Of a DNA stretch of 64,000 nt, positions 8,399-15,983 are shown piece by piece (the first letter of the stretch is position 1; each line of letters opens with the position of its first letter). The translations under genes were made by a program, and so were the position numbers. This stretch comes from Planctomycetota bacterium (GTDB taxonomy: Bacteria > Planctomycetota > UBA1135 > JADKAF01). The DNA is taken from NCBI GenBank assembly GCA_016793245.1, contig JAEUHW010000057.1, forward strand, positions 48,709-112,708, read 5' to 3'. The notes beneath the pieces were generated by a model. The model saw nothing but the letters and a program-made list of their open reading frames with translations, searched no databases and was not told where the DNA came from.

Positions 8399-9763
8399 CT
8401 AGCTCTCGCCCTGGCTCGCCTTCAAGCGCATGGCCTTCATGCGCGCCACGGCGTCCTGGATGCTCCCGCTCTCGCGCTCCTTCACCTCGACTTGCCCGAG
8501 GTTGGACTCCATGCTCGAGCTCGAGGCGAAGAGACCGTCGAAGCTGATGCCCGAGCCGACCTCGGGACCGGAGCTCATGCCGAGCTTGCGGCCCAGCTTG
8601 TCGAGCTTCTTCTCCATCGCCTCGCCGAGGCTCTCCATCATCTTGGAAGCGTCCATCGCGGGCGCTTGCGCCGCGGCAGGAGGCGCCTTCTCGACGGTGT
8701 CCTTCAGTTGGCGCAGCTCGGCCAGGATCGTGCTCATGGCTTGGTTGCTCGCCGCTTCGGCGCCGCGCAAGGCGTTCTGCTGGGAGCCCATCTCGTGGCG
8801 CTGGCTCTCGAGGTCCGCGCGCTCGCGCTGGAGCGCGCGCCGCGCGTCCTCGAGCTCGCCTCTCGCCGCGGCGAGCTCCTGCTCCAGTCGACCGCGGTCC
8901 TCGAGCTCGCGCGCAACCTCGCCGGCGGTGCCGCCGCGCGAGATCGTCTCGGCGCGGCGCTGCCCCTTGCTGCGCTCATGTTCGACGAATCGGCGCAGCA
9001 CGTTCTCGAGATCCTCGAGCGTGGGCGAACTCAGCACGCGCTGCAGCTCTCCCCGCGCTTGCTGGATGGTGTCCTCGAGCGCGCGCTTCTCCCCGACTTC
9101 CTGGCGCAGCGTCTCGCGTTCGTGCTCCAGCGCCTTCGCTGCCGAGTCGCGTTCCGCCTTCAGCGCAGCGAGCTCGGCCTCGGCGCGCTGCTGCGCGCGC
9201 CGAGCATCGTCGCGCTCGCGCGACGCTTGCTCCAAGCGCTGAGCCAGCTCGCGCGACTGCGCGTCGAGCTCTTCCAGCTCGCGATGCAGCGCTTCGGCGC
9301 GCTGCGCCTCCTCGCTGCGTTCGCGCTCGGAGAAGCCGCGCAGCACCTGCTCCAGGTCCTCGAGCGCCGGCGATCCGAGCACGCGCTGCAGCTCTTCGCG
9401 CGCGCGCTGCACCGTCTCTTCGAGCGCCTGCTTCTCGGCAACCTCCGAGCGCAGCGCTTCGCGCTCCTGCTCGACGGCGGCCTTCTCGGCGCGGACCTCG
9501 CGCAGCTCCTGCTCGCGCTCGGCGACGAGGTTCTGGAACTCGACGCGCGAGGCCTCGATGAGGGCGTTCGTGTCCACGGTCGAGGAGTTGCGCCGCGCTT
9601 CGATGGCGCGCGCCACTGCCTCTTCGATCAACGCGGAGATCTGCTTCGCGTTGATCACCTTCACGCGGCTCCGCCCCTGCGAGCGCAGCTCGTCGACGCT
9701 GGTGGTGGTGCAGTTGCGCTCGAGCACCCCGCGCACGTCGATCACCTTGTCTTGCTGCTGCAT
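8399..9763 (-). CDS. Long coiled-coil protein, likely partner of the actin-like ATPase
   Basis: Started at the ATG at 9763 (AGAGGGA ribosome binding site upstream) the protein has 454 residues; the frame runs on to 9811 without support. A short globular head (about 1-60) contains VIDVRGVLERN and VINAKQISALIEEAV. Residues 60-330 are an almost unbroken coiled coil rich in Glu, Arg, Ala and Leu, with two copies of a segment around ALE-T-QRAREELQRVL-SP-LEDLE-VLR, so it has internally duplicated. The tail (about 345-454) holds an amphipathic MMESLGEAMEKKLDKLGRKLG helix, then SIQDAVARMKAMRLKASQ, which may be a docking peptide. No enzymatic motif is present. Its place directly upstream of the actin gene suggests a filament cross-linker or anchor. 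Confidence 0.75.
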   Translation of the reverse strand: MQQQDKVIDVRGVLERNCTTTSVDELRSQGRSRVKVINAKQISALIEEAVARAIEARRNSSTVDTNALIEASRVEFQNLVAEREQELREVRAEKAAVEQEREALRSEVAEKQALEETVQRAREELQRVLGSPALEDLEQVLRGFSERERSEEAQRAEALHRELEELDAQSRELAQRLEQASRERDDARRAQQRAEAELAALKAERDSAAKALEHERETLRQEVGEKRALEDTIQQARGELQRVLSSPTLEDLENVLRRFVEHERSKGQRRAETISRGGTAGEVARELEDRGRLEQELAAARGELEDARRALQRERADLESQRHEMGSQQNALRGAEAASNQAMSTILAELRQLKDTVEKAPPAAAQAPAMDASKMMESLGEAMEKKLDKLGRKLGMSSGPEVGSGISFDGLFASSSSMESNLGQVEVKERESGSIQDAVARMKAMRLKASQGES

Positions 9764-9875
9764 GTTCCCTCTCGCGCCGATCCGAGCCCGGGCGGGGGAT
9801 CCCCGCCGCACACCCTTCTTCGGTCGCGAGGCTCCCTCGAGCTTGAGCGCGGATCCCCCCTCGCGCGCGGAGGGA

Positions 9876-9927
9876 GAAAAAACAGCCCGGGCTCCGCTCG
9901 ACCGCTGCGGTCGTTCGGAGCCCGGGC
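9876..9927 (-). terminator. Rho-independent terminator of the murA-ssb gene run
   Basis: Read on the minus strand, a long hairpin (9885-9927: 12 bp, a 2-base mismatch, 6 bp, loop of three) is followed at once by six T residues (A-run at 9877-9882 on the plus strand). It lies about 90 bases after the ssb stop codon. This is the clearest intrinsic terminator in the window. Confidence 0.8.
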
Positions 9928-9963
9928 GCTGCTTGCCTCGGCGGGCGAGCGGATCAGGACAGT

Positions 9964-10011
9964 GCCGGCTCGGAAAGGGGCCGGCTCGGAAAGGGGCCGG
10001 CTCGAAAAGCG
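9964..10011. repeat. Short tandem repeat, 16-bp unit, three copies
   Basis: GCCGGCTCGGAAAGGG is repeated two and nearly three times in the ssb 3' untranslated region, between the stop codon and the terminator. Each unit contains the palindrome GCCGGC. No function is evident. Confidence 0.7.
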
Positions 10012-10017
10012 GCCGGA

Positions 10018-10518
10018 TCAGAACGGCACGTTGTCGTCCGGCGGCGGGAACTCGCCCTCGGTCGGGAAATCGTCATAGCCGCCGCTCGGCGGTGCATCCT
10101 CGAAGCGCTGCGGGGCGCGCGCCGGCGCCGCGGCGCGCTGCGGGCGATAGCCACCTTCGCCGCCGCCACCCCCGCCGCCGCCGTCGGTCTTCGAGTCGAC
10201 GAACGACCAGTTGTCGCAGACGACGTCGAGCTTCGAGCGCTTCTGCCCTTGCGGGTCCTCCCACGAGCGGAAGTTGAGGCGCCCCTCGATGAAGACGGGC
10301 CGCCCCTTCTTGAAGAAGCGCGCGAAGCTCTCCGCTCGCGTTCCCCAGATCGTCACATCGACGAAGGTGGTCTCCTCGCGAGTCTCACCGTTCTGACCCT
10401 GGAAGCGGCGGTTCACCGCCAAGCCGACCTTGCAGAGGGATTGGCCGCTCTGCGTCTTGCTGAGCTCCGGATCACGCGTCAGGTTGCCGATCAGCAGCAC
10501 CTTGTTGAGGGAAGCCAT
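10018..10518 (-). CDS. ssb: Single-stranded DNA-binding protein
   Basis: The 166-residue protein starts at the ATG at 10518, preceded by AAGGAG. The OB fold (1-110) shows LNKVLLIGNLTRDPE, NRRFQ, ETTFVDVTIWG and a KKGRPVFIEGRL strand. A glycine-rich, disordered linker follows, and the end PDDNVPF is the acidic tip used to recruit repair and replication proteins. It coats single-stranded DNA in replication, recombination and repair. It is the last gene of the long minus-strand run and is followed by an intrinsic terminator. The linker carries a run of eight glycines. Confidence 0.95.
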   Translation of the reverse strand: MASLNKVLLIGNLTRDPELSKTQSGQSLCKVGLAVNRRFQGQNGETREETTFVDVTIWGTRAESFARFFKKGRPVFIEGRLNFRSWEDPQGQKRSKLDVVCDNWSFVDSKTDGGGGGGGGEGGYRPQRAAAPARAPQRFEDAPPSGGYDDFPTEGEFPPPDDNVPF

Positions 10519-10564
10519 GCGTTTGCTCCTTCCTGAGCGCCCGGTCCGGGCGCGGGGCGGCGGA

Positions 10565-11425
10565 CTATAGCACGGCCCCCACGGCACGCGGTACGCCGCC
10601 CCAGTCCGCGCGCACCGCGATCGCACGCGGTCCATGCGCGCGCAGGAGCCCTTCTACGGCGTCCGCGCGGCCGGCCCCCACTTCACAGACGAGCGCCGTC
10701 CCGCGCGCACTCGCGGCCCAGCGTGCGACGAGCGGCCGATACGCCGCGAGCGGATCCGCTTCCGGCGCGAGCAGCGCGAGGCGCGGCTCCCACGTGCGCA
10801 CCTCGGGCTCGCAGGCGGCGAGCTCGCTCGGCGTCACGTAGGGCGGATTCGAGATCAGAAGGTCGAAGCGCGCGCGCGGACACAGCGCACCCAGCGAGTC
10901 TCCGCGCCAGAGCGAGAGCCGCGACTCGAGCGCGTGACGCCTCGCGTTCTCGCGCGTGCAGTGGAGCGCCAGCGGGTCGAGATCGACGCCGAAGCCGCAC
11001 CATGTCGGTCGCTCGACCAGCAGCGTCGCGATCAAGCAGCCGCTGCCGACGCCGACCTCGACGACGGAGCGGGCGCCGGCGGGTGCGAGCTCGAGCGCGA
11101 GCTCGATCAGCGCCGCGCTGTCCTCGCGCGGCACGAGCACGCCGGGCTCGACGTGGAAGCTGCGCCCGAAGAAGCTCGCTTCGCCGAGCACGTAGGCCAA
11201 CGGCTCGCGCTGCACGCGGCGCGCCAGCAGCGCCTCGGCACGCAGGAGTGCCGCGGACTCCAAGCGGCGCTCGGGGTGCGCCCACCAGCTGAGGAAGCTC
11301 GCGCCGCTCGCGTGCTCCAGCAGCAAGCGCGCTTCGCGTTCCGCGGTGACGCTGAGCCCCGCGATCTCGAGACGAGCGCGCGCCGCCCACAGCCACTCGC
11401 GTGACGTAGGCGGCGCGTCGTTCAT
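10565..11425 (-). CDS. prmC: Release-factor glutamine methyltransferase PrmC (HemK)
   Basis: From the ATG at 11425 the protein has 286 residues, the usual family length. The N-terminal helical domain (1-85) is followed by a Rossmann methyltransferase with SAM motif VEVGVGSGC (122-130) and the catalytic NPPY at 193-196, which methylates the Gln of the GGQ motif in release factors. The block VLVPREDS replaces the common IPRPETE. The partner prfA lies two genes upstream, as in many bacteria. A longer frame reaches 11593 but has low-complexity sequence and no homology. No good Shine-Dalgarno precedes the start. Confidence 0.93.
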   Translation of the reverse strand: MNDAPPTSREWLWAARARLEIAGLSVTAEREARLLLEHASGASFLSWWAHPERRLESAALLRAEALLARRVQREPLAYVLGEASFFGRSFHVEPGVLVPREDSAALIELALELAPAGARSVVEVGVGSGCLIATLLVERPTWCGFGVDLDPLALHCTRENARRHALESRLSLWRGDSLGALCPRARFDLLISNPPYVTPSELAACEPEVRTWEPRLALLAPEADPLAAYRPLVARWAASARGTALVCEVGAGRADAVEGLLRAHGPRAIAVRADWGGVPRAVGAVL

Positions 11426-11483
11426 GCTCGCAGGCGGAGAGAGCTCGAGGTTCGCACGGCGCTCGCACGCCGCTGCGACGATC

Positions 11484-12362
11484 TCAGAGCTTCGGAGCTT
11501 CTCCGCTCGTCGGAGCGGCCGGAGCGGCGCTCGCGGCTCCCGGTGCGGCTTCCGCCGGCGTGCGCGGCGCGCGCGCGCCTCCAGCGCCTGCACCAGCGCC
11601 GCCCGCGGGGCGACGACCGCCGGAGGGCTGACCGCCGCGCGACGGACCGCCAGCGGGAGCGGGCCCCTTCTTCTTGCTCATCACGCCGAAGATCGAGCCC
11701 AGGAACACCCACACCACGTAGATCGAGCCGAACGCCGTGATCACGCGACCCGGGCCGAAGCCGTTCAGGTTGTGCTGGACGGTGTAGAGGTCGTGGTCAT
11801 CGCTGAAGGCGCCCGCGAGCGAAGGGAACATGCCCTTCTCGACGTTCTCGGTGGGCTTGCCCGCCGCCTTCGCCTCGCGCGCCGCGACCTCGGGGTCGAG
11901 CACGTGCTTCCACTCGGAGTTCAGCGCGAGGATCTGGAAGAGGCCCCAGAAGAACACGAGGAAGTTCAAGCCGACCGGGCCGAGCGTGAACTTGTTCGTG
12001 ACCATCGCGAGCCAGAGGCGCCACATGCCGTAGAGGCCGACCACGAGGATCAGCGCGCCGATCGGCGTGTAGTAGCCGAGCTTGTAGCCGCCGAGCTCGC
12101 TCTCCGCGGCCCACGGCATCAAGCAGCCGATGGTCATCAGCAGGAAGCCGAAGAAGAACTTCGTGTACGCCTTGTCCGCCTGCGCGGCGCGCAGGAAGAA
12201 GTTGTCCCCTCCTCCGCCGGGGAACATCCGCGGAGCCATCGCCTGCGGAGCGGCCTCGGGCGCGGTCGCAGCGGCGGGGGCCGGCGCGGGGGCCGACTCG
12301 AGGATCGGCTCCAGATCGGCGCCGTCGAGGTAGTTCTCCGGGGTCTTCGGGCTGTCGGTCAC
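11484..12362 (-). CDS. Four-helix membrane protein of unknown function
   Basis: The 292-residue protein probably starts at GTG 12362, because AGAGGTG sits six bases upstream; an ATG at 12404 in the same frame lacks this. An Ala/Pro-rich cytosolic N-terminus leads to FPGGGGDNFFLRAAQADKAY. Four hydrophobic segments follow (FFFGFLLMTIGCLMPWAA; PIGALILVVGLYGMWRLWLAM; LGPVGLNFLVFFWGLFQI; ITAFGSIYVVWVFLGSIFGVM) with a soluble loop between helices 3 and 4. The tail is Gly/Pro/Ala-rich and disordered. It sits between prfA and prmC. I do not recognise a family. Confidence 0.78.
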   Translation of the reverse strand: MTDSPKTPENYLDGADLEPILESAPAPAPAAATAPEAAPQAMAPRMFPGGGGDNFFLRAAQADKAYTKFFFGFLLMTIGCLMPWAAESELGGYKLGYYTPIGALILVVGLYGMWRLWLAMVTNKFTLGPVGLNFLVFFWGLFQILALNSEWKHVLDPEVAAREAKAAGKPTENVEKGMFPSLAGAFSDDHDLYTVQHNLNGFGPGRVITAFGSIYVVWVFLGSIFGVMSKKKGPAPAGGPSRGGQPSGGRRPAGGAGAGAGGARAPRTPAEAAPGAASAAPAAPTSGEAPKL

Positions 12363-12488
12363 GAGGCTCACCTCTAGAGCTAGGCGCGCGAGACGGCTCG
12401 ACACGCAGCGGCGGGTCAGGGGACGGGTTGGGTCGGGAACGGGGAACGAAGGTCGATCGAGAAGGCGAGGTCTGCATCGAGCGCGCGC

Positions 12489-13562
12489 TCAGAGCATACC
12501 GAGGCGCTCCTCGCGATCGAATTCGATCAAGGCCTGCGTCATCGGCTCGAGCCGCCCTTCGATGACCGTCTCCAGGGAGAAGTCCTCGTTGATGCGGTGG
12601 TCGGTGACGCGGTTCTGGGGGAAGTTGTAAGTGCGGATGCGCTGAGAGCGATCGCCGGAGCCCAGCATGCTCTTCCGCGCCTGATTGTGTTCGCGTTGGC
12701 GCTTCTCCTCCTCCATCTGAAAGAGCTTGGCGCGCAACATGCGCAGGGCTTCCTTGCGGTTCTGGTGCTGCGACTTCTCGCGGCAAACGACGACGACGCC
12801 CGACGGTTTGTGCGTCATGCGCACGGCGCTCGAAGTCTTGTTCTGGTGCTGGCCGCCGGGGCCCCCGGCGCGCATGGTGTCGACCTCGAGGTCTTCTTCG
12901 CGGATCTCGATCTCGACGTCTTCGACCTCGGGCAGGACCGCGACCGTCGCCGCCGAGGTGTGGATGCGCCCCTTGGCCTCGGTCTCGGGCACGCGCTGCA
13001 CGCGATGGCCGCCGGCCTCGAAGCGGAAGCGCCTCCAGACTTCGGGGTTACCCGACACGCGAAAGTCGACTTCCTTGAAGCCGCGGCCGCCGGTCCCTTC
13101 CGAGGACGAGAGCAGCTCGACCTTCCACCCCTTCGCCTCGGCGTAGCGCGAGTACATGCGGAAGAGGTCTCCGGCCCAGAGCCCGGCTTCATCGCCGCCG
13201 GTGCCGGCGCGGATCTCCACGATCACCGAATCGCGCTCGGCTTCCTCGTCGGCGATCAGCGCGTCCTTCACCGCGCGCTCCAGCTCGACCGCGCGCGCCT
13301 CGGATCGCGCGAGCTCTTCCCGCCCCATCTCGGCGAGCTCCGCATCGGGGCTCTCGGCCCAGGAAGCGGCTTCGGCTCGATCGCTCTCCAAGCGGCGCAG
13401 CTCGTCGGCCAGCTTCGCGATCGCGCGCAGCTTGCCTTCCTCGCGCTGGATCTGCGCGCTGCGGCGGTGATCGTTCGCGATCGAGGGGCTCTCGAGCTCG
13501 GCGCGCAGCATGTCGTGCCGCGCGGCCATTTCGAAGAGCTTGGAGCGGATGTTCTCCTTCAT
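12489..13562 (-). CDS. prfA: Peptide chain release factor 1
   Basis: The 357-residue protein matches RF1 in length and order: N-terminal coiled coil, RAGTGGDEAGLWAGDL, the codon-reading loop, and the peptidyl-tRNA hydrolysis motif GGQ at 236-238 in RAGGPGGQHQNKTSSAVR. The anticodon-like tripeptide is PET (192-194) in the place of the usual PxT of RF1, so it should read UAA and UAG. It is the substrate of PrmC encoded two genes downstream. The gene lies between maf and the membrane protein in the murA-ssb run. Confidence 0.96.
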   Translation of the reverse strand: MKENIRSKLFEMAARHDMLRAELESPSIANDHRRSAQIQREEGKLRAIAKLADELRRLESDRAEAASWAESPDAELAEMGREELARSEARAVELERAVKDALIADEEAERDSVIVEIRAGTGGDEAGLWAGDLFRMYSRYAEAKGWKVELLSSSEGTGGRGFKEVDFRVSGNPEVWRRFRFEAGGHRVQRVPETEAKGRIHTSAATVAVLPEVEDVEIEIREEDLEVDTMRAGGPGGQHQNKTSSAVRMTHKPSGVVVVCREKSQHQNRKEALRMLRAKLFQMEEEKRQREHNQARKSMLGSGDRSQRIRTYNFPQNRVTDHRINEDFSLETVIEGRLEPMTQALIEFDREERLGML

Positions 13563-13645
13563 CGGGGAGCTCGAATGCGAATGCGAAACCCTACGAGCCC
13601 TTCCCGGCGCCGCGGGGCGGAAATGCTAGCCGGTCGAAACGGCGG

Positions 13646-14257
13646 CTACAAGGAAGGGGCCAGCGCCGCGCGCAGGCGCGGCTCGAGCTCCTCCATCGGG
13701 AGCCCGATCACGTTGCTCTTCGAGCCGCGGAGCTCGGCCACGAAGGCTCCGCCTTCGGCTTGGATGCCATAGGCCCCGGCCTTGTCGGACCAACGCGCGG
13801 GCACGGCGAGATAGGCCTCGATCTCCGCGCTCGCGAGCTCGCGGAAGCGCACCTTGGTGAGGACCGCGAGCTCCTCCATCGCGCCTGCGGGTCCGGCGAG
13901 CACCACGCCGGTCCAGACCTCGTGCCAGCCGCCGGAGAGCGCTTGCAACATCTCTCGGGCATCGTCCCGATCTTCGGGCTTGCCGTAGACCACGCCGTCG
14001 CGCACGACCAGCGTGTCCGCTCCGATGACCCAGGCTTCGGGGTGGCTAGCCCAGATCTCGAGCGCCTTCCGCGCGGCGAGCTCGCGCACGCACGCTTCGG
14101 GGCCGGCGTCCTCGGCATCGCCTTCTTCGCCGTCTTCGAACAGCGCCTCCAGGTCCTCGTCGATCTCCGCCGGCTCGACGTCGAACGCGAAGCCCGCCGC
14201 CGCGAGCAGCTCGCGCCGACGAGGCGATGCAGAGGCGAGGATCAACCGTGCGGGCAA
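13646..14257 (-). CDS. maf: Maf-type nucleoside triphosphate pyrophosphatase
   Basis: The 203-residue protein starts PARLILASASPRRRELLAAAG, the Maf signature with SPRR binding the triphosphate. The motifs VIGADTLVV, GKPED and SDKAGAYGIQAEGG follow in order. The KAGAYGIQ form fits the YhdE group, which hydrolyses dTTP, UTP and modified pyrimidine nucleotides to monophosphates. An acidic insert (FEDGEEGDAEDAG) lies at about 40-55. The gene follows the endonuclease-III-like gene by only seven bases, so they are cotranscribed. Confidence 0.92.
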   Translation of the reverse strand: MPARLILASASPRRRELLAAAGFAFDVEPAEIDEDLEALFEDGEEGDAEDAGPEACVRELAARKALEIWASHPEAWVIGADTLVVRDGVVYGKPEDRDDAREMLQALSGGWHEVWTGVVLAGPAGAMEELAVLTKVRFRELASAEIEAYLAVPARWSDKAGAYGIQAEGGAFVAELRGSKSNVIGLPMEELEPRLRAALAPSL

Positions 14258-14264
14258 GCGGACC

Positions 14265-15458
14265 TCAGCGCTTCTTCGACCCGGACTTCTTCGAGCCCGA
14301 GGGCTTCTTCGCGGCGTCGGTCTTCTTCGCCGCCTTCGCCGGCGCCGACTTCCGCTCGGCCGCCTTCTTCTCGGCGGGCTTCTTCGCCTCGGCCTTCTTC
14401 TCCGCGGCGCGCTTCTCGGCAGCCTGCTTGTCCGCGGCCTTCTTCGCGGCCTTCGCGGCGGCGGCTTCCTTCGCCTTCTCCTCGCGAGCCTTGGCCTCGG
14501 CCTTCTTCTTCTCCGCGGCGGCCTTGGCCTTCTCCTCCGCGGCCTGCTTGTCCGCCTTCGCCTTCTCGACGGCCTTCAGCTTCTCCTGCTTCGCGTGCTC
14601 GGCATCGGCCTTGGCCTTCTCCTTCGCGGCGATCGCGGCTTCCTTCGCGGCGATCTTCTCGGCCTTCTCGCGCTCCCGCACCGCGGCCTTCTCGGCGGCG
14701 AGCCGCGCGGCTTCCGCCGCGCGCTCCTCCGCGGCGCGCTGCTCGGCGGCCTTCTTCTCGGCTTGCTTCTTGTCGGCGATCACCTTCTCCGACATCGGAC
14801 AGAAGGACGCGAGCTTGCAGAGATCGCACGCGGGGTTGCGCGCATCGCAGGTCTCGATGCCGATGCGGATCAAGCCGAGCTGGAGCTGCAGCCGATCGAG
14901 CTCGGCCCCGAGATCCTCCAGATCCTTCACGGTCTTCTTGGAGGAGCTGCTCTTGCCGATCAAGCCGAGTCGCTGAGCCACGCGGGCGAGATCGACCTGA
15001 TGAGCGATCGTCCCGACCGGTTCACGCGAGAGCGTGAGGTAGTGGATCATCGACGCATCGAGCGTCGGGACGGCGCTCCAGAAGCGCTCTCGCTCCTCGG
15101 CACCCATCTCGTTCAGGAACTCGGGCTCGAGATCGTTGCGCTGGAGGTGGAAACCCACCAACGCATCGCGAACCGCCTGCGACGGCGCATGCACGTCCTC
15201 GAGCTCGAGCCGCTGGAGCACGGGCTCGATCTCGGTCACATGGCTCACGCGGAGCTCGTTCCAATCGACGAACTCTTGCCGGAACGCCTGGATCACGGCT
15301 TCGCACTTCGCCGCGGGATACCACTTCATCAGGACGGCGTAGAGCAGCTGCTCCATCGCGTCCGTGGACTCGTGGATCTTCGGCTTGCGGTAGGCCCGCT
15401 GCAGCGTCGCGAGGATCTCGTCGAGCGCGGGGGCCGCCTTCGTCGCAGTCATGGACAC
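14265..15458 (-). CDS. Endonuclease-III-like protein with histone-H1-like tail, catalytic residues lost
   Basis: The 397-residue protein has two parts. Residues 10-222 follow the HhH-GPD/endonuclease III fold (TDAMEQLLYAVLMKW, later VDLARVAQRLGL) and end with Cys204, Cys211, Cys214, Cys220, the exact C-x6-C-x2-C-x5-C iron-sulfur loop of endonuclease III. The helix-hairpin-helix LPGVGxKTA reads VPTLDASMI, so the lysine nucleophile is Ser, and the catalytic Asp of VDTH aligns with Gln. Residues 225-397 are almost only Ala, Lys, Glu and Ser, like a histone H1 tail, ending SGSKKSGSKKR. It probably binds DNA without glycosylase action. A canonical nth is at 42864-43616. ATGs at 15458 and 15452 are both possible starts. 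Confidence 0.82.
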   Translation of the reverse strand: MSMTATKAAPALDEILATLQRAYRKPKIHESTDAMEQLLYAVLMKWYPAAKCEAVIQAFRQEFVDWNELRVSHVTEIEPVLQRLELEDVHAPSQAVRDALVGFHLQRNDLEPEFLNEMGAEERERFWSAVPTLDASMIHYLTLSREPVGTIAHQVDLARVAQRLGLIGKSSSSKKTVKDLEDLGAELDRLQLQLGLIRIGIETCDARNPACDLCKLASFCPMSEKVIADKKQAEKKAAEQRAAEERAAEAARLAAEKAAVREREKAEKIAAKEAAIAAKEKAKADAEHAKQEKLKAVEKAKADKQAAEEKAKAAAEKKKAEAKAREEKAKEAAAAKAAKKAADKQAAEKRAAEKKAEAKKPAEKKAAERKSAPAKAAKKTDAAKKPSGSKKSGSKKR

Positions 15459-15501
15459 TCCGCTGTGCGGGACCGCAGCCCCGCCGGTGCGCTGGAAGGA
15501 A

Positions 15502-15855
15502 TCACTTCTTCGCCGCGGCGGCCCGGCGCTCGTTCGCAGCGCGCAGCTCGGCCTTGGCCTTCTGGTTGCGCTTGCGGACGCGCTTCTCCTTCTTCTTCTC
15601 CGGCAGCGCCACGCCGCCTTGACGAAGGAGCTGGGTGACCGTCTCGGAGGGCTGCGCGCCGACGCCGAGCCAGTAGAGGACGCGATCGGCGTTGATCTTC
15701 AGCCGCACGCCCTTCGTGTCGTTCACGAGCGGATCGTAGAAGCCCAGGTTCTCGATGGTCCGGCCGTCGCGAGGAGTCAGGGCTTCGGAGACGTCGATGC
15801 GGAAGAACGCGCGGTTCTTGCGCCCCATGCGCTTCAGTCGGATGCGTACGCTCAC
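15502..15855 (-). CDS. rpsP: 30S ribosomal protein S16
   Basis: The 117-residue protein starts VRIRLKRMGRKNRAFFRID and contains ENLGFYDP and DRVLYWLGVGAQPSETV, all diagnostic of S16, which helps fold 16S rRNA in 30S assembly. The C-terminus is extended by a Lys/Arg/Ala-rich tail of about 30 residues. It follows ffh by 128 bases, the usual ffh-rpsP order, but rimM, trmD and rplS, which normally come next, are absent here and replaced by the endonuclease-III-like gene. Confidence 0.97.
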   Translation of the reverse strand: MSVRIRLKRMGRKNRAFFRIDVSEALTPRDGRTIENLGFYDPLVNDTKGVRLKINADRVLYWLGVGAQPSETVTQLLRQGGVALPEKKKEKRVRKRNQKAKAELRAANERRAAAAKK

Positions 15856-15983
15856 GTTGGGATTCGCTCCAGTTCGAGAGAGGTTCGGTAGAGTTCGGAG
15901 AAGTGCAGGAAAGGCTTCGTCGGGGCAAGCGCCGCGTGAGAAGCATGTATGTGTCGAGGTCGATCGCTTCTAGCGGCGCGCGA

